Part shown: positions 26,721-36,042 of the stretch, one piece after another
How positions within the stretch are numbered: the stretch's first letter is position 1
Layout: each line of letters starts with the position of its first letter
Source: an uncultured Collinsella sp.
Lineage (GTDB): Bacteria; Actinomycetota; Coriobacteriia; Coriobacteriales; Coriobacteriaceae
Assembly: GCA_902465265.1 (NCBI GenBank)
Contig: CABQMF010000008.1
Span: 1 to 64,000, forward strand
DNA: 64,000 bases
Direction: 5' to 3'
Notes under the pieces: model-generated
Database searches by the model: none
The model's input: only the letters and a program-made list of their open reading frames with translations
What the model was told of the DNA's origin: nothing
Made by a program: the position numbers and the translations under genes

Positions 26721-26990
26721 GGGACGCGCTTTCCCAATGGCGGCCCAGGCGGAAAGCACGTCCCGGAATCCGCATTCAGACTGGGACGTAGTTTCCGGAT
26801 GGTGCCTCAAGCGGAAACTACGACCCGGAATCGAGCCGTAGAGTGGGACATGCTTTCCCAATGGCAGCTCAAGCGGAAAGTACATCCCGGAATCCTCATT
26901 CGGAATGGGATGCAGTTTCCAAATGAATGGCTAGCGGAAAATTCATCACAGAATCGCCCCTCAGACTGGGACGCGCTTTCCCGGCGGCAA
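26721..26990 (+). repeat. Tandem array of 62-nt hairpin units
   Basis: Units begin at 26721, 26783, 26845, 26907 and 26968 (periods 62, 62, 62, 61); the fifth is cut short. Each unit has GGGA, a variable stretch, TTTCC, a loop with ATG, GCGGAAA, a variable stretch and, in the first three units, CCCGGAATC, so it folds into a 14-15-bp hairpin. The variable stem bases partly co-change between units. No cas genes or unique spacers are present. No protein function is evident. Confidence 0.75.
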
Positions 26991-27102
26991 CTCATGCTCT
27001 GGGGTTGGTTGACCGCCACGCCCTTCTCAACTCCAAAACCTATGCGCCCTCCATTCCAAAACTGGGTAGAAGAAAGCCAAAACGCAATCGCAGGAGGTCA
27101 AC

Positions 27103-27981
27103 ATGACTGCAGAAGATAAAGCAAAGAACGCCGGCAAGGTCGCGCTCGTCCTGGAGGGCGGTAGTTTTCGTGGACAGTTCACCGCGGGCGTGCTCGATGT
27201 TCTCATGGAGGCTGGCGTCGAGATTCCGGCTGTCTACGGTGTATCGGCCGGCGCTCTCAACGGCGTGAACTACAAGTCGCACCAGATCGGCCGTGCCAAC
27301 CGCATCAACCTGGCTTTCTGCAATGACAACCGCTTCATGGGCGCCGCATCGTTTGCGTCCACGGGCTCTATTGTGGGTTACGACTTTATCTTCAACGATG
27401 TCCAGGACCGCCTAGATCCCTTTGACAACGAGACGTTCGACGCAAGCCCCATCGAGATGTACGCCGTCGCGACGGACATGCTCTTTGGAACCGCCACGTA
27501 CCTGCCGGTCAAAAGCGCCGTACTTGACCTCGACGCTGTTCGCGCCTCGACGTCGCTGCCGCTGGTGACGCCGCCGGTCGAGATTGACGGGCACAAATAC
27601 GTCGACGGCGGCGTAGCCGATTCGGTCCCCATCGAGCATGTGCTCGAGGAGGCGGGCTTTGACCGTGCAGTCGTCATCGTCACGCAGGACCGCTCGTACG
27701 AGAAAAAGCCTTACGAGTTTATGCCTGCCGCGCGCGCCCGCTATGCCGACTACCCCTATCTGCTCGAGGCTATCGAGACGCGCCACGACCGTTACAACAT
27801 CCAGCGCATGCACCTGTGGAAGTATGAGCGCGAGGGCCGTGCGCTGGTCGTTGCTCCGCAAAAGCCGGTCGAGGTCGGCCATGTCGAGCACGATTCGGCA
27901 AAGCTTTTGGACCTGTATATCCAGGGCCGTCAGGAGGCAAAGCGCCTGCTCGCGGAAATCCAAGAGTTCGTTGAGCGCTAG
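27103..27981 (+). CDS. Patatin-like phospholipase
   Basis: A 292-residue serine acyl hydrolase. The oxyanion loop is GGSFRGQF, the nucleophile elbow is GVSAG and the catalytic Asp is in DGGVADSVP: the Ser-Asp dyad of patatins. The C-terminal 80 residues are the extension typical of bacterial YjjU-like proteins. The start has GGAGGTCAAC in front. No signal peptide, so it acts inside the cell, probably on lipids or lysolipids. It stands alone between the repeat array and the ribosomal operon. Confidence 0.88.
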   Translation: MTAEDKAKNAGKVALVLEGGSFRGQFTAGVLDVLMEAGVEIPAVYGVSAGALNGVNYKSHQIGRANRINLAFCNDNRFMGAASFASTGSIVGYDFIFNDVQDRLDPFDNETFDASPIEMYAVATDMLFGTATYLPVKSAVLDLDAVRASTSLPLVTPPVEIDGHKYVDGGVADSVPIEHVLEEAGFDRAVVIVTQDRSYEKKPYEFMPAARARYADYPYLLEAIETRHDRYNIQRMHLWKYEREGRALVVAPQKPVEVGHVEHDSAKLLDLYIQGRQEAKRLLAEIQEFVER

Positions 27982-28081
27982 CGACGGCGAACCCTCAAAA
28001 AATGACAACAGCTAAAGAGCTGGAAAAATTATGGCTCGTGGATGACATGTGCAGAAACTCTGGTCGGAGCCAAAATACCTG

Positions 28082-28109
28082 TTGACTCGTACGGCGAGCG
28101 GGGTAATAT
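28082..28109 (+). promoter_or_regulatory. Promoter of rplM-rpsI
   Basis: TTGACT (28082-28087) and TAATAT (28104-28109) are 16 bp apart, 67 bases before the rplM start. Confidence 0.6.
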
Positions 28110-28175
28110 GGACGGGTTACTTGCAGAGCCCCGTGAATCTCTGTAACAACACGTACTGTACATGGAGGAGTCTAA

Positions 28176-28619
28176 GTGATTTCGAAATCGACTCACTACG
28201 CCAAGCAGGGCGAGGTCCAGCGCAACTGGGTTCTCGTCGACGCCGATGGTGCTGTCCTGGGCCGTCTTGCCACCCAGATCGCAATGATCCTGCGCGGTAA
28301 GAACAAGCCCCAGTTCACGCCCAACAGCGACTGCGGCGACTTCGTTGTCGTCATCAACGCCGATAAGGTCCAGCTTACCGGTAACAAGGCCGACACGAAG
28401 ACCTATTATCGCCACAGCGGCTACAACGGCGGCCTCAAGGCTGAGAGCTTCCGCCAGGCTATGGAGAAGCACCCGGAGAAGGTCATCGAGCGCGCCGTTC
28501 GCGGTATGCTGCCCAAGACCACCCTCGGCCGTGCCCAGATGACCAAGCTTAAGGTCTACGCTGGTGCCGAGCATCCGCACGCTGCCCAGAACCCCACGAA
28601 GATTGAGCTGGAGGCTTAA
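28176..28619 (+). CDS. rplM: 50S ribosomal protein L13
   Basis: A 147-residue large-subunit protein. Family landmarks are WVLVDADGAVLGRLAT, YYRHSGYNGGLK, RAVRGMLPKTTLGRA and YAGAEHPHAAQNP. It begins with GTG at 28176 after GGAGGAG. It is followed two bases later by rpsI, the standard bacterial pair. Confidence 0.97.
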   Translation: MISKSTHYAKQGEVQRNWVLVDADGAVLGRLATQIAMILRGKNKPQFTPNSDCGDFVVVINADKVQLTGNKADTKTYYRHSGYNGGLKAESFRQAMEKHPEKVIERAVRGMLPKTTLGRAQMTKLKVYAGAEHPHAAQNPTKIELEA

Positions 28620-28621
28620 AG

Positions 28622-29017
<396 letters not shown>

Positions 29018-29048
29018 GGTTTTATCTCCTTACGAGATACAATGTACA

Positions 29049-29091
29049 AGCGGGGCCTGCCGATTGCTCGGCGGGTCCCGCTTTTCTTTTT
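29049..29091 (+). terminator. Terminator of rplM-rpsI
   Basis: AGCGGGGCCTGCCG and CGGCGGGTCCCGCT pair around ATTGCT (one mismatch), followed by a T-rich run. Confidence 0.88.
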
Positions 29092-29140
29092 CGACTAGGG
29101 TGGGCGACTGCGTTTTGCCCACTTGGGAAGGAGCGATCCT

Positions 29141-30478
29141 ATGCCCCAGAACATCTTCGGTACCGACGGCGTCCGTGGCGTCGCCAACGCCGACCTCTCG
29201 TGTGACCTCGCGTTTCGCCTGGGTCGTGCGGCGACCAAGTTCCTTGGTCCGGACATCTGCATCGGTCGCGATACGCGTCTTTCGGGCACCATGCTCGAGA
29301 GCGCGCTGACCGCCGGTATCATGGCCGAGGGTGGCCGTCCGCACTGCTGCGGCGTTATCCCTACGCCGGCCGTGGCGCTGCTTACCGTCCAAAACGAGCT
29401 CGACGGCGGCATCGTCATCTCCGCTTCGCACAATCCGCCGGAGTTCAACGGCATCAAGTTCTTTAGCCGCAAGGGCATGAAGCTTCCCGATGCTGTCGAG
29501 GAAGAGATCAGCGCCTGGGTCATGTCCGAGGAGGCCATGGCTGCCGATACGCTGCCGACCGGCGCCGGTGTGGGTCACATCATCAAGATGAAGGACGCCC
29601 GCAAGGCCTATGTCGATCATGCCATCAGCACGCTCGACGGCCTTAAGCTCGACGGCCTGGTTGTTGCCGTCGACTGCGGTCACGGTGCTTCCTGCCAGAC
29701 CACGCCTGCCGCGCTGCAGCGCCTGGGCGCCACGGTGCATGCCATCAACACCGATTACTGCGGCACTGACATTAACGTCGAGTGTGGCTCCACGCACCTT
29801 GAGCCCCTGCGCGAGCTCGTGCTGCGCACCCACGCCGATATCGGCCTTGCCCACGACGGCGACGCCGATCGTGTGCTGTTCGTGGACAGCGAGGGCAACG
29901 AGATTGATGGCGACTACATCCTGGCTATCTGCGGCTCCGACCTTGCTGCTCGCGGCAAGCTCGCCAACTCCGAGATCGTCTCGACCGTCATGTGCAACCT
30001 GGGCTTCTCCATCGCAATGAAGGAGCAGGGCTTTGAGATGGTCCAGACCGCCGTGGGCGACCGCTATGTTCTTGAGCGCATGCTCGAGGACGGTGCCGTT
30101 ATCGGTGGCGAGCAGTCCGGCCACATCATCTTCCTGGAGCACAACACCACCGGCGACGGTCTGGTGACGGCTCTGCAGCTGCTGGCCGTGCTCAAGCGCA
30201 CCGGCCGCACCCTTACCGACCTTGCCGGCATCATGAAGAAGTACCCGCAGGTGCTCGTCAACGTGCATTCGGACAACAAGGCCGGCCTGGACGATTGCCG
30301 GCCCATTTGGGACGCCGTCGCTGCCGCCGAGAAGGAGCTCAACGGTCGCGGCCGCATCTTGGTGCGCCCGAGCGGTACCGAGCCGCTAGTTCGCGTTATG
30401 GCCGAGGCGGAGACGCATGAGCTGACCCAGCGCGTTGTTGACGATATCGTCGAGGTTGTCAAGCGCGAACTTCCCTAA
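29141..30478 (+). CDS. glmM: Phosphoglucosamine mutase
   Basis: A 445-residue enzyme that converts glucosamine-6-phosphate to glucosamine-1-phosphate for peptidoglycan precursors. The start FGTDGVRGVAN, the phosphorylated Ser in SASHNP, the metal loop DGDADR and the sugar loop GGEQSGH are complete, as is the phosphate-binding RPSGTEPLVRVM. The ATG at 29141 has AAGGAG upstream; the frame opens slightly earlier. It forms an amino-sugar neighbourhood with nagB and EIIA. Confidence 0.95.
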   Translation: MPQNIFGTDGVRGVANADLSCDLAFRLGRAATKFLGPDICIGRDTRLSGTMLESALTAGIMAEGGRPHCCGVIPTPAVALLTVQNELDGGIVISASHNPPEFNGIKFFSRKGMKLPDAVEEEISAWVMSEEAMAADTLPTGAGVGHIIKMKDARKAYVDHAISTLDGLKLDGLVVAVDCGHGASCQTTPAALQRLGATVHAINTDYCGTDINVECGSTHLEPLRELVLRTHADIGLAHDGDADRVLFVDSEGNEIDGDYILAICGSDLAARGKLANSEIVSTVMCNLGFSIAMKEQGFEMVQTAVGDRYVLERMLEDGAVIGGEQSGHIIFLEHNTTGDGLVTALQLLAVLKRTGRTLTDLAGIMKKYPQVLVNVHSDNKAGLDDCRPIWDAVAAAEKELNGRGRILVRPSGTEPLVRVMAEAETHELTQRVVDDIVEVVKRELP

Positions 30479-30549
30479 TGGCCAAATACGGGTGCCAAGT
30501 GGTAGACTGTTAAGGTTATTTTGATTGATTGGTATGTCCGAGGGGGAGC

Positions 30550-31047
30550 ATGTTCACTAAAGTCCTAAGGTCTTTTGGTATGCGTGGTCGAGTCCTTACG
30601 CTGGATGCTCCCATCTCGGGCGACGTCATTCCGCTCTCCGAGGTAAACGATCAGACGTTTGCCACCGGCCTTTTGGGCCAGGGCGTGGCGATTCAGCCCA
30701 CCGGCACGCGCGTGATTGCGCCGGCAGACGCCAAGGTCGAGGCCATTTTTCCCACGGGACACGCCGTTGCGCTCAACACGGTCGATGGCTTAGACGTGCT
30801 CATCCACGTTGGTTTGGACACTGTTCAGCTTGAGGGCAAGCACTTTACCGTACATGCGCAAGTGGGTGACATCGTCCATAAGGGCGATGTGCTTATTGAG
30901 TTCGATCGCGAGGCAATTGCTGCTGAGGGCTACGATGTGACGGTTCCCATCTTGGTGTGCAACTCCGTTGAGTTCTCGAGCATCAAGGGTTCCGTCGGCG
31001 AGCATGTCGAGGAGATGGACCAACTCATCGTCGCTCGCGAGCGCTAG
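30550..31047 (+). CDS. crr: PTS glucose-type EIIA protein
   Basis: A 165-residue stand-alone EIIA of the glucose family. The phosphorylated His is in VLIHVGLDTV, the second active-site His is in HAVALNT, and LLGQGVAIQPT is typical. The ATG at 30550 follows GAGGGGGAG. It could phosphorylate EIIB domains that lack their own EIIA, such as the EIICB at 59.2 kb, and may have a regulatory role. Confidence 0.9.
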   Translation: MFTKVLRSFGMRGRVLTLDAPISGDVIPLSEVNDQTFATGLLGQGVAIQPTGTRVIAPADAKVEAIFPTGHAVALNTVDGLDVLIHVGLDTVQLEGKHFTVHAQVGDIVHKGDVLIEFDREAIAAEGYDVTVPILVCNSVEFSSIKGSVGEHVEEMDQLIVARER

Positions 31048-31087
31048 TGAGCGCGCTCGGCCTTTAGCCTACAATTCAAACACGTTT

Positions 31088-31121
31088 ACGGAGGGCGCCC
31101 TTGAAAGAGGACGCCCTCCGT
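31088..31121 (+). terminator. Hairpin after the EIIA gene
   Basis: ACGGAGGGCG pairs perfectly with CGCCCTCCGT; no T run follows. It could be a weak terminator or the first element of the nagB leader. Confidence 0.55.
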
Positions 31122-31319
31122 GGCAAGATGGGATTTGTCCGAAGCTAAACAGCTTTGGGTCACCGTGGACGGGCAGGGGCCTCGACGCGGCTAGACACGA
31201 GACACATACATTACGCGACCTCGCCCTGGTGGCCGCACACGTTGGTTGCGGCCGACGCGGGCCGCGGGCAAGTGCTTGTAAGGAGAGCCTTGCCTCTCTT
31301 GTATGAGAAAGGACGCGTA
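31122..31319 (+). promoter_or_regulatory. Long structured leader of nagB
   Basis: About 200 bp of GC-rich non-coding DNA. A GGCCGCACACGTTGGTTGCGGCC-type hairpin lies at about 31232-31254. A second hairpin, AAGGAGAG/CTCTCTT, at about 31278-31298 ends just before the ribosome site. The frame is open through it, but NagB homology starts at 31320. No glmS ribozyme core is seen. Regulation by leader structure is possible. Confidence 0.4.
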
Positions 31320-32048
31320 ATGAAGATCATTAAAGCTAAAGACTACGAGGATATGAGCCGCAAGGCCGCCAATATCATCTCGGCCCAGGTTATCCTCAAG
31401 CCCGATTGCGTGCTGGGTCTTGCCACCGGCTCCACCCCGATTGGCGCCTACAAGCAGCTCGCCGCTTGGTACGAGAAGGGTGACGTCGACTTTGCCGAGG
31501 TCAGCACCTACAACCTCGACGAGTATCGTGGCCTTTCGCACGACGATCCCCAGAGCTACCACTACTTTATGCGTGAGAACTTCTTCGATCACATTAACAT
31601 CGACCTGAACAACACGCATGTGCCCGATGGCTCTAATCCCGACGCTGCCGCTGCCTGCTCCGAGTACGACAAGATCGTCGCTGCCGCCGGTTACCCTGAT
31701 CTGCAGCTGCTCGGCATCGGTAACAACGGTCACATTGGCTTCAACGAGCCCGATGACCACTTCTCTAAGGGTACGCACTGCGTCGACCTTACCGAGAGCA
31801 CTATTCAGGCCAACAGCCGCCTGTTCGACAGCATCGACGACGTGCCCCGTCAGGCCTACACCATGGGTACCCAGACCATCATGTATGCTCGCATGATCCT
31901 GGTCGTCGCCAACGGCGAGGCCAAGGCACAGGCCGTGCATGACATGTGCTATGGTCCGGTTACCCCCGAGTGCCCTGCCTCGATCCTGCAACTGCACACC
32001 AACTGCGTTGTCGTTGCCGACGAGGCCGCCCTTTCGCTCTGCAAGTAG
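31320..32048 (+). CDS. nagB: Glucosamine-6-phosphate deaminase
   Basis: A 242-residue cytosolic enzyme that converts glucosamine-6-phosphate to fructose-6-phosphate and ammonia. Typical blocks are LGLATGSTP, the active-site YNLDEY with its Asp, and GIGNNGHIGFNEP. The ATG at 31320 follows GAAAGGA. The length is usual for the short Gram-positive form that lacks the allosteric extension. It opposes GlmM in amino-sugar flux. Confidence 0.95.
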   Translation: MKIIKAKDYEDMSRKAANIISAQVILKPDCVLGLATGSTPIGAYKQLAAWYEKGDVDFAEVSTYNLDEYRGLSHDDPQSYHYFMRENFFDHINIDLNNTHVPDGSNPDAAAACSEYDKIVAAAGYPDLQLLGIGNNGHIGFNEPDDHFSKGTHCVDLTESTIQANSRLFDSIDDVPRQAYTMGTQTIMYARMILVVANGEAKAQAVHDMCYGPVTPECPASILQLHTNCVVVADEAALSLCK

Positions 32049-32080
32049 CGAAAGCCTATCACCTCGACATAGCTTTGCCG

Positions 32081-32108
32081 AAGGCCTCCGCTTTGCGGGG
32101 GCCTTTTT
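32081..32108 (+). terminator. Terminator of nagB
   Basis: AAGGCC and GGCCTT pair around a GC-rich loop, followed by TTTTT. The remaining 380 bp to the next gene is AT-richer and shows no gene; it must hold the promoter of the SARP regulator. Confidence 0.7.
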
Positions 32109-32492
32109 GCTGAGCGTGCGCCGTGTGCTTGACGAAAATCTGGCCGCGAACTGGACGGGTGCGTCTGGTGCAGCATGATTCATTCCATAACAGATACTAT
32201 GCATAAATGCTATGAAAAGGTCGCAGACGGTAGCTGGCGTTAGGTGAGTTGCGCAACACAATTGAACAGCGCTCATTTGAGGTACACTGCCAAAGGATGG
32301 GACAAGCTGGCAAGCGCATTGACCTGCACAAAGACTGATTGGTTGGGGGATAAGTTTCAATCGGACCACGCTGAACAAAAACTTGCCATTTGCGTACCAA
32401 CAAACATCCTAAACCGTAGTATCGCTCTATTCATCTAGCGATACATAAGGTCTAGCGTTACGGTGTCCATGTGGTCGAGTTGAGGAGCGGGC

Positions 32493-35492
32493 ATGGTTAA
32501 CGATTTGGGCAATACGGACGACCTCGAGCTTATGCCGCTGGGCAGTAGTTATACGGTGCGGCGCGATCGCTTGATGAACGAACTTATCGCCAAGGGCCGA
32601 AAGGCCGGCATCGTAGTCCTCTACGCGCCTGATGGCTTTGGGAAAACCTCGGTGCTGCTGCAGTATGCCCAAGAGGTTAAAAACGATCCGACGCGAGGTC
32701 CCGTGCGGATCATTGAGGCAGACCGCGCCATTGGGCGCGAGGTGTTTATGCAGCTCGAGGTCGTTACCGAAGAGCTTAAGGACAAGCCGCACTCCCTGAT
32801 CGCAATCGATAACGTGCCTAACCTCAGCCAGAGCGAGACCGAGGAGCTGATCGACCGAATCCGAAGCCTGCGTGCTATGGGGGTTGGGGTCTTTATGAGC
32901 TGCCGTCCTTCGAATCGCCAGCTGATTCATGGACTGGGCGATTCGATTAAAGTCAACGCGCAGATGCTCAAGGTGCATGCCTATGAGTATTCGGCGTGGG
33001 CATCGGCGTTTTCGATCAGCACATCGCTCGACTTCTATCAACTTACGCAGGGCGTGCCCGAGCTCGTCTCGGCTATGCAGTCGGGGCTATACGGACAGGG
33101 AGACGTTGCCCAGATGCTCGAAAACGAGATCGTCAATATCTACGGTGCGGCACTTGTTGATCTGGCGTCGCTCGAGAACAACGCCCTGTTTAGCGTGGCA
33201 TGCTTGATGGTCTTAATGGGCGAGGGCGATATTTCGGAACTCGAGGCTTGCGGTGTTAGGCTTTCGGCAATTGATCAGTCCTATCTTGTCCGCGATTATC
33301 CCATTTTTGGCGTTGATCCGGCAGACCGGAGCTTTACCTGCTTGGGTACCGAGGACAACGCACGCCTGCGATTGCGCAAGCTGGTTGCCGAAATTCGCCC
33401 CGAACTTGTTGTGCGGGCAGCACGTATTTTGATTAAAGCGGGGCGCTGCGATACCGCGATGGACCTCGCCGACGCGTTTTTGGACCGCAGTGCGGTGTTG
33501 GAGCTTGCCGGGCAGTATGGGGTCGATCTGGCCCTGACGGGACATGGAGGGGATGTCTGCCGCGCGGCGTTGGGAAAGACCGGGGCAGATGGCCGGACGT
33601 CGGAGCCGACGCTTGACGAGGCGCTCGGCATCTATCTGGCGGCGGTGAGCGTCTCCAATACAAAGCTCGCGCGGTATATGGCCTCAATTATCGAGCGTGC
33701 GGGCGAGCAAGCGATTTGCGAGCTCGATCCCGTGTCGTGGAAGGTGGCGCACGCGTTTACGGCCGCCTGTTATGGAGATGGTGGTCTGGGACTTCCGGCA
33801 AACCATACAGCGCTGGAAAGCGAGGCGTCTTGCGCCGCACTCGACATGCTGTCCGCGCATGTCGAGATAAAGCATGGGCTGACCGAGCGGGCGAAGGGTG
33901 GTGAGATCCTCGCGGGGCTCAAAACGGATAAGGCCTACGATTGTGAGCTCGATATCGCGGGGACGTTTGTGCGGGCGGACCGCATGTTGACGGAGCTATT
34001 TGATGGGTCGTATGCAGGGACTGACGAGCGCGATGACGAGATGGTCCTGACGCTCGAGGCGCTCGAAGCGCGTGGAATCCGAGCACTCGCCATCTGGGTG
34101 CGCATGGTATTATCGGCGCGGCGTCTGCTTGCCGGCATGCCGGTGACCGACGAGCAGGCATTCAATGAGCTCGACCGTTTTGCCGTGCGCGTGCGTGACA
34201 ATCAAGTCCAGTTGTTTGGCTTGATACTGGAAGGCTGGCAGTCGCTGGCTGAGGGGCGTCCGGTCAATGCCAAATTCCGTGCGGTGCAGGTGCTCAGACT
34301 TGCCGAGGAATCGATTGGATACATACGCGACAACGCACTGCTGCTAGAGCGCGCGGCGTACTTGCGCAATACATCGATGGTATCGGTGCGCGAAGAGGCA
34401 GAGCTGCTCGATTTGAGCCGAACGCAGGTCGGTGGTGCCGAGGCATGGATGGTGGCGCTGCATTTGGCCTCCGCGGGCCGCGATAGCGACCTTGCAGCCT
34501 GGATGTCCATGAATCGCCCAGGGATTTTGGATCCGTCGTATCGGCTGTTTGCGCGTCTTGCAATGCATTGTCTGGGTGAGCCGGCTGCTAGAATTCGAAA
34601 GAAGCTCCCGGTGCGCGAGCTGTCGCGGTATTCGCTGCGTGACGACTTTGAGGGCGAAGGCGAGCGTCTGTTCCAGGCTGGCGATGCCGAGGGTGTCGAT
34701 GTGATTGGCCATATCGAGATCCGCATGTTTGGGGCGTTTCGCGCCGAGCGCGATGGGTTTCCCATCACGGATAAGATGTGGCGCCGCAAGAAAGCGGCGA
34801 CGCTTGCCGAGCGGCTTGCGCTGGGCATGGATGCACTGGTCGACCGCGAGACGCTGGCTATGGAGCTATGGCCCCATGCCGAGTTCAATAGCGCTCGTAA
34901 CAATCTGTACTCGACGATATCGCGCCTGCGTTCGGCCTTGGGGCCGACACCGGACGGCAAGTCGTGCGTGCTGATCCAAAACGAGTGCATTGGGCTTAAC
35001 GGCGATTACGTCAAGACCGACGTGCGGTTGTTTGATCAGATAAGCCGCGAAGTTTTGGGAAATCGCACGGGTGCGCGCGGACCCCATCTGATCGAGCTGT
35101 GCCTTAAGATCGAGCAGCTCTACGCCGGCCCGTTGTATGTTCCCAATGGCTGTAATCCCACCTACTTTTTGCGTATGCGGCGCATTATGGAATCGAAGTA
35201 TATCGACTGCATGATTCAGGGTGCGAATGCCGCCCTAGAAGAAAACGACCTGCAGTCGGCGGTATGGCTGGTGGAGTCGGGGTTGCGGCAAGAGACGGCG
35301 CGCGAGGACATGGTGCGTTGCGCTATGCGCGTCTACGGTGCGGCGGGGCGACGACGCGATATCGTCGAGCTGTACAGTGGGCATATGCATCACCTAAGGG
35401 AGCAGGTCAATGGCGTGCCCGAGCCCGAGACGCGGCGTCTGTACGAGCGCTTGGTGGAGGGCAGGCTTAACCGCGTGCTCGTCGAGCGATAA
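32493..35492 (+). CDS. Large SARP/BTAD-type transcription regulator with N-terminal ATPase
   Basis: A 999-residue signal-transducing regulator. Residues about 45-56 form a Walker A (YAPDGFGKTS) of a STAND-like NTPase, followed by AIDNV as a probable Walker B. About 230-720 is helical-repeat in character. From about 740 comes an OmpR-like winged helix (IEIRMFGAFRAERDGFPITDKMWRRKKAATLAERLAL; LWPHAEFNSARNNLYSTISRLRSAL), then a bacterial transcriptional activation domain. This order reverses the AfsR layout, where the SARP part is N-terminal, and recalls MalT-like regulators. Target genes are unknown; no obvious cluster partner sits beside it. Confidence 0.82.
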   Translation: MVNDLGNTDDLELMPLGSSYTVRRDRLMNELIAKGRKAGIVVLYAPDGFGKTSVLLQYAQEVKNDPTRGPVRIIEADRAIGREVFMQLEVVTEELKDKPHSLIAIDNVPNLSQSETEELIDRIRSLRAMGVGVFMSCRPSNRQLIHGLGDSIKVNAQMLKVHAYEYSAWASAFSISTSLDFYQLTQGVPELVSAMQSGLYGQGDVAQMLENEIVNIYGAALVDLASLENNALFSVACLMVLMGEGDISELEACGVRLSAIDQSYLVRDYPIFGVDPADRSFTCLGTEDNARLRLRKLVAEIRPELVVRAARILIKAGRCDTAMDLADAFLDRSAVLELAGQYGVDLALTGHGGDVCRAALGKTGADGRTSEPTLDEALGIYLAAVSVSNTKLARYMASIIERAGEQAICELDPVSWKVAHAFTAACYGDGGLGLPANHTALESEASCAALDMLSAHVEIKHGLTERAKGGEILAGLKTDKAYDCELDIAGTFVRADRMLTELFDGSYAGTDERDDEMVLTLEALEARGIRALAIWVRMVLSARRLLAGMPVTDEQAFNELDRFAVRVRDNQVQLFGLILEGWQSLAEGRPVNAKFRAVQVLRLAEESIGYIRDNALLLERAAYLRNTSMVSVREEAELLDLSRTQVGGAEAWMVALHLASAGRDSDLAAWMSMNRPGILDPSYRLFARLAMHCLGEPAARIRKKLPVRELSRYSLRDDFEGEGERLFQAGDAEGVDVIGHIEIRMFGAFRAERDGFPITDKMWRRKKAATLAERLALGMDALVDRETLAMELWPHAEFNSARNNLYSTISRLRSALGPTPDGKSCVLIQNECIGLNGDYVKTDVRLFDQISREVLGNRTGARGPHLIELCLKIEQLYAGPLYVPNGCNPTYFLRMRRIMESKYIDCMIQGANAALEENDLQSAVWLVESGLRQETAREDMVRCAMRVYGAAGRRRDIVELYSGHMHHLREQVNGVPEPETRRLYERLVEGRLNRVLVER

Positions 35493-35521
35493 AAAAGAGC
35501 GTCCGAATTGCTCGGACGCTC
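35491..35521 (-). terminator. Terminator of yhbY
   Basis: GAGCGTCCGA and TCGGACGCTC pair around ATTGC. On the minus strand six U residues follow. It directly abuts the stop codon of the plus-strand regulator. Confidence 0.85.
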
Positions 35522-35560
35522 GCAAGCTTGATGTATGTTGGCTCGCCGGATCGTTGGCTC

Positions 35561-35860
35561 TTAGACGAGCTTAATCTTCTCGATGTCCTTGCGCGAGGAC
35601 TCGCGATACAGCGAGAACTTGCGGCCGATAACCTGGACGACCTCGGCATGGCAGCGATCGGCGAGCTCTTCGGCGGCCTCGCGGGCGGAAAGGCTGGAAC
35701 CATCGAGTACGGAGCACTTAACGAGCTCGTGCTTCTCCAGGTAGGCGACCGTCTGCTCGACGGTGCCCTCGTTGATGTCGGACTTGCCGATGATGATGGC
35801 GGGGTTGAGGTGATGGGCCATGCTGCGAAGCTGCTTGACCTGGGCTCCTGTCAGTGCCAT
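35561..35860 (-). CDS. yhbY: YhbY-type CRM-domain RNA-binding protein
   Basis: A 99-residue single CRM domain that associates with the large ribosomal subunit precursor. The start LTGAQVKQLRSMAHHLNPAIIIGKSDIN, then EKHELVKC and the end GRKFSLYRES are standard. Short family length fits. It is transcribed leftwards after the methyltransferase gene, with a 180-bp gap in which I see nothing distinctive. Confidence 0.9.
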   Translation of the reverse strand: MALTGAQVKQLRSMAHHLNPAIIIGKSDINEGTVEQTVAYLEKHELVKCSVLDGSSLSAREAAEELADRCHAEVVQVIGRKFSLYRESSRKDIEKIKLV

Positions 35861-36042
35861 GGGTTCTCGCTTTCTATGTTATGGGGCGCCCCGCGATGGG
35901 GCCTTAATCTACGTGAGCTGTCCCACGATAGCGCAGGAACGGCACGGTGTGGAGTACGTTTGCCCAGTTCGCAAAGAATGCGGATGCCAAACTGGTGGAC
36001 GGCGCGGGCTGTAAGTGGGTAAGCGGCGCGGGTGCAATTGGG

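Noticed and set aside
26721..26990. CRISPR array
   Set aside because: Units vary throughout, including within the repeated part, there are no unique spacers of equal length, and no cas gene is near.
31122..31319. glmS-type ribozyme or an N-terminal extension of NagB
   Set aside because: No ribozyme core is present, and the upstream frame adds residues that NagB proteins lack and has no ribosome site.
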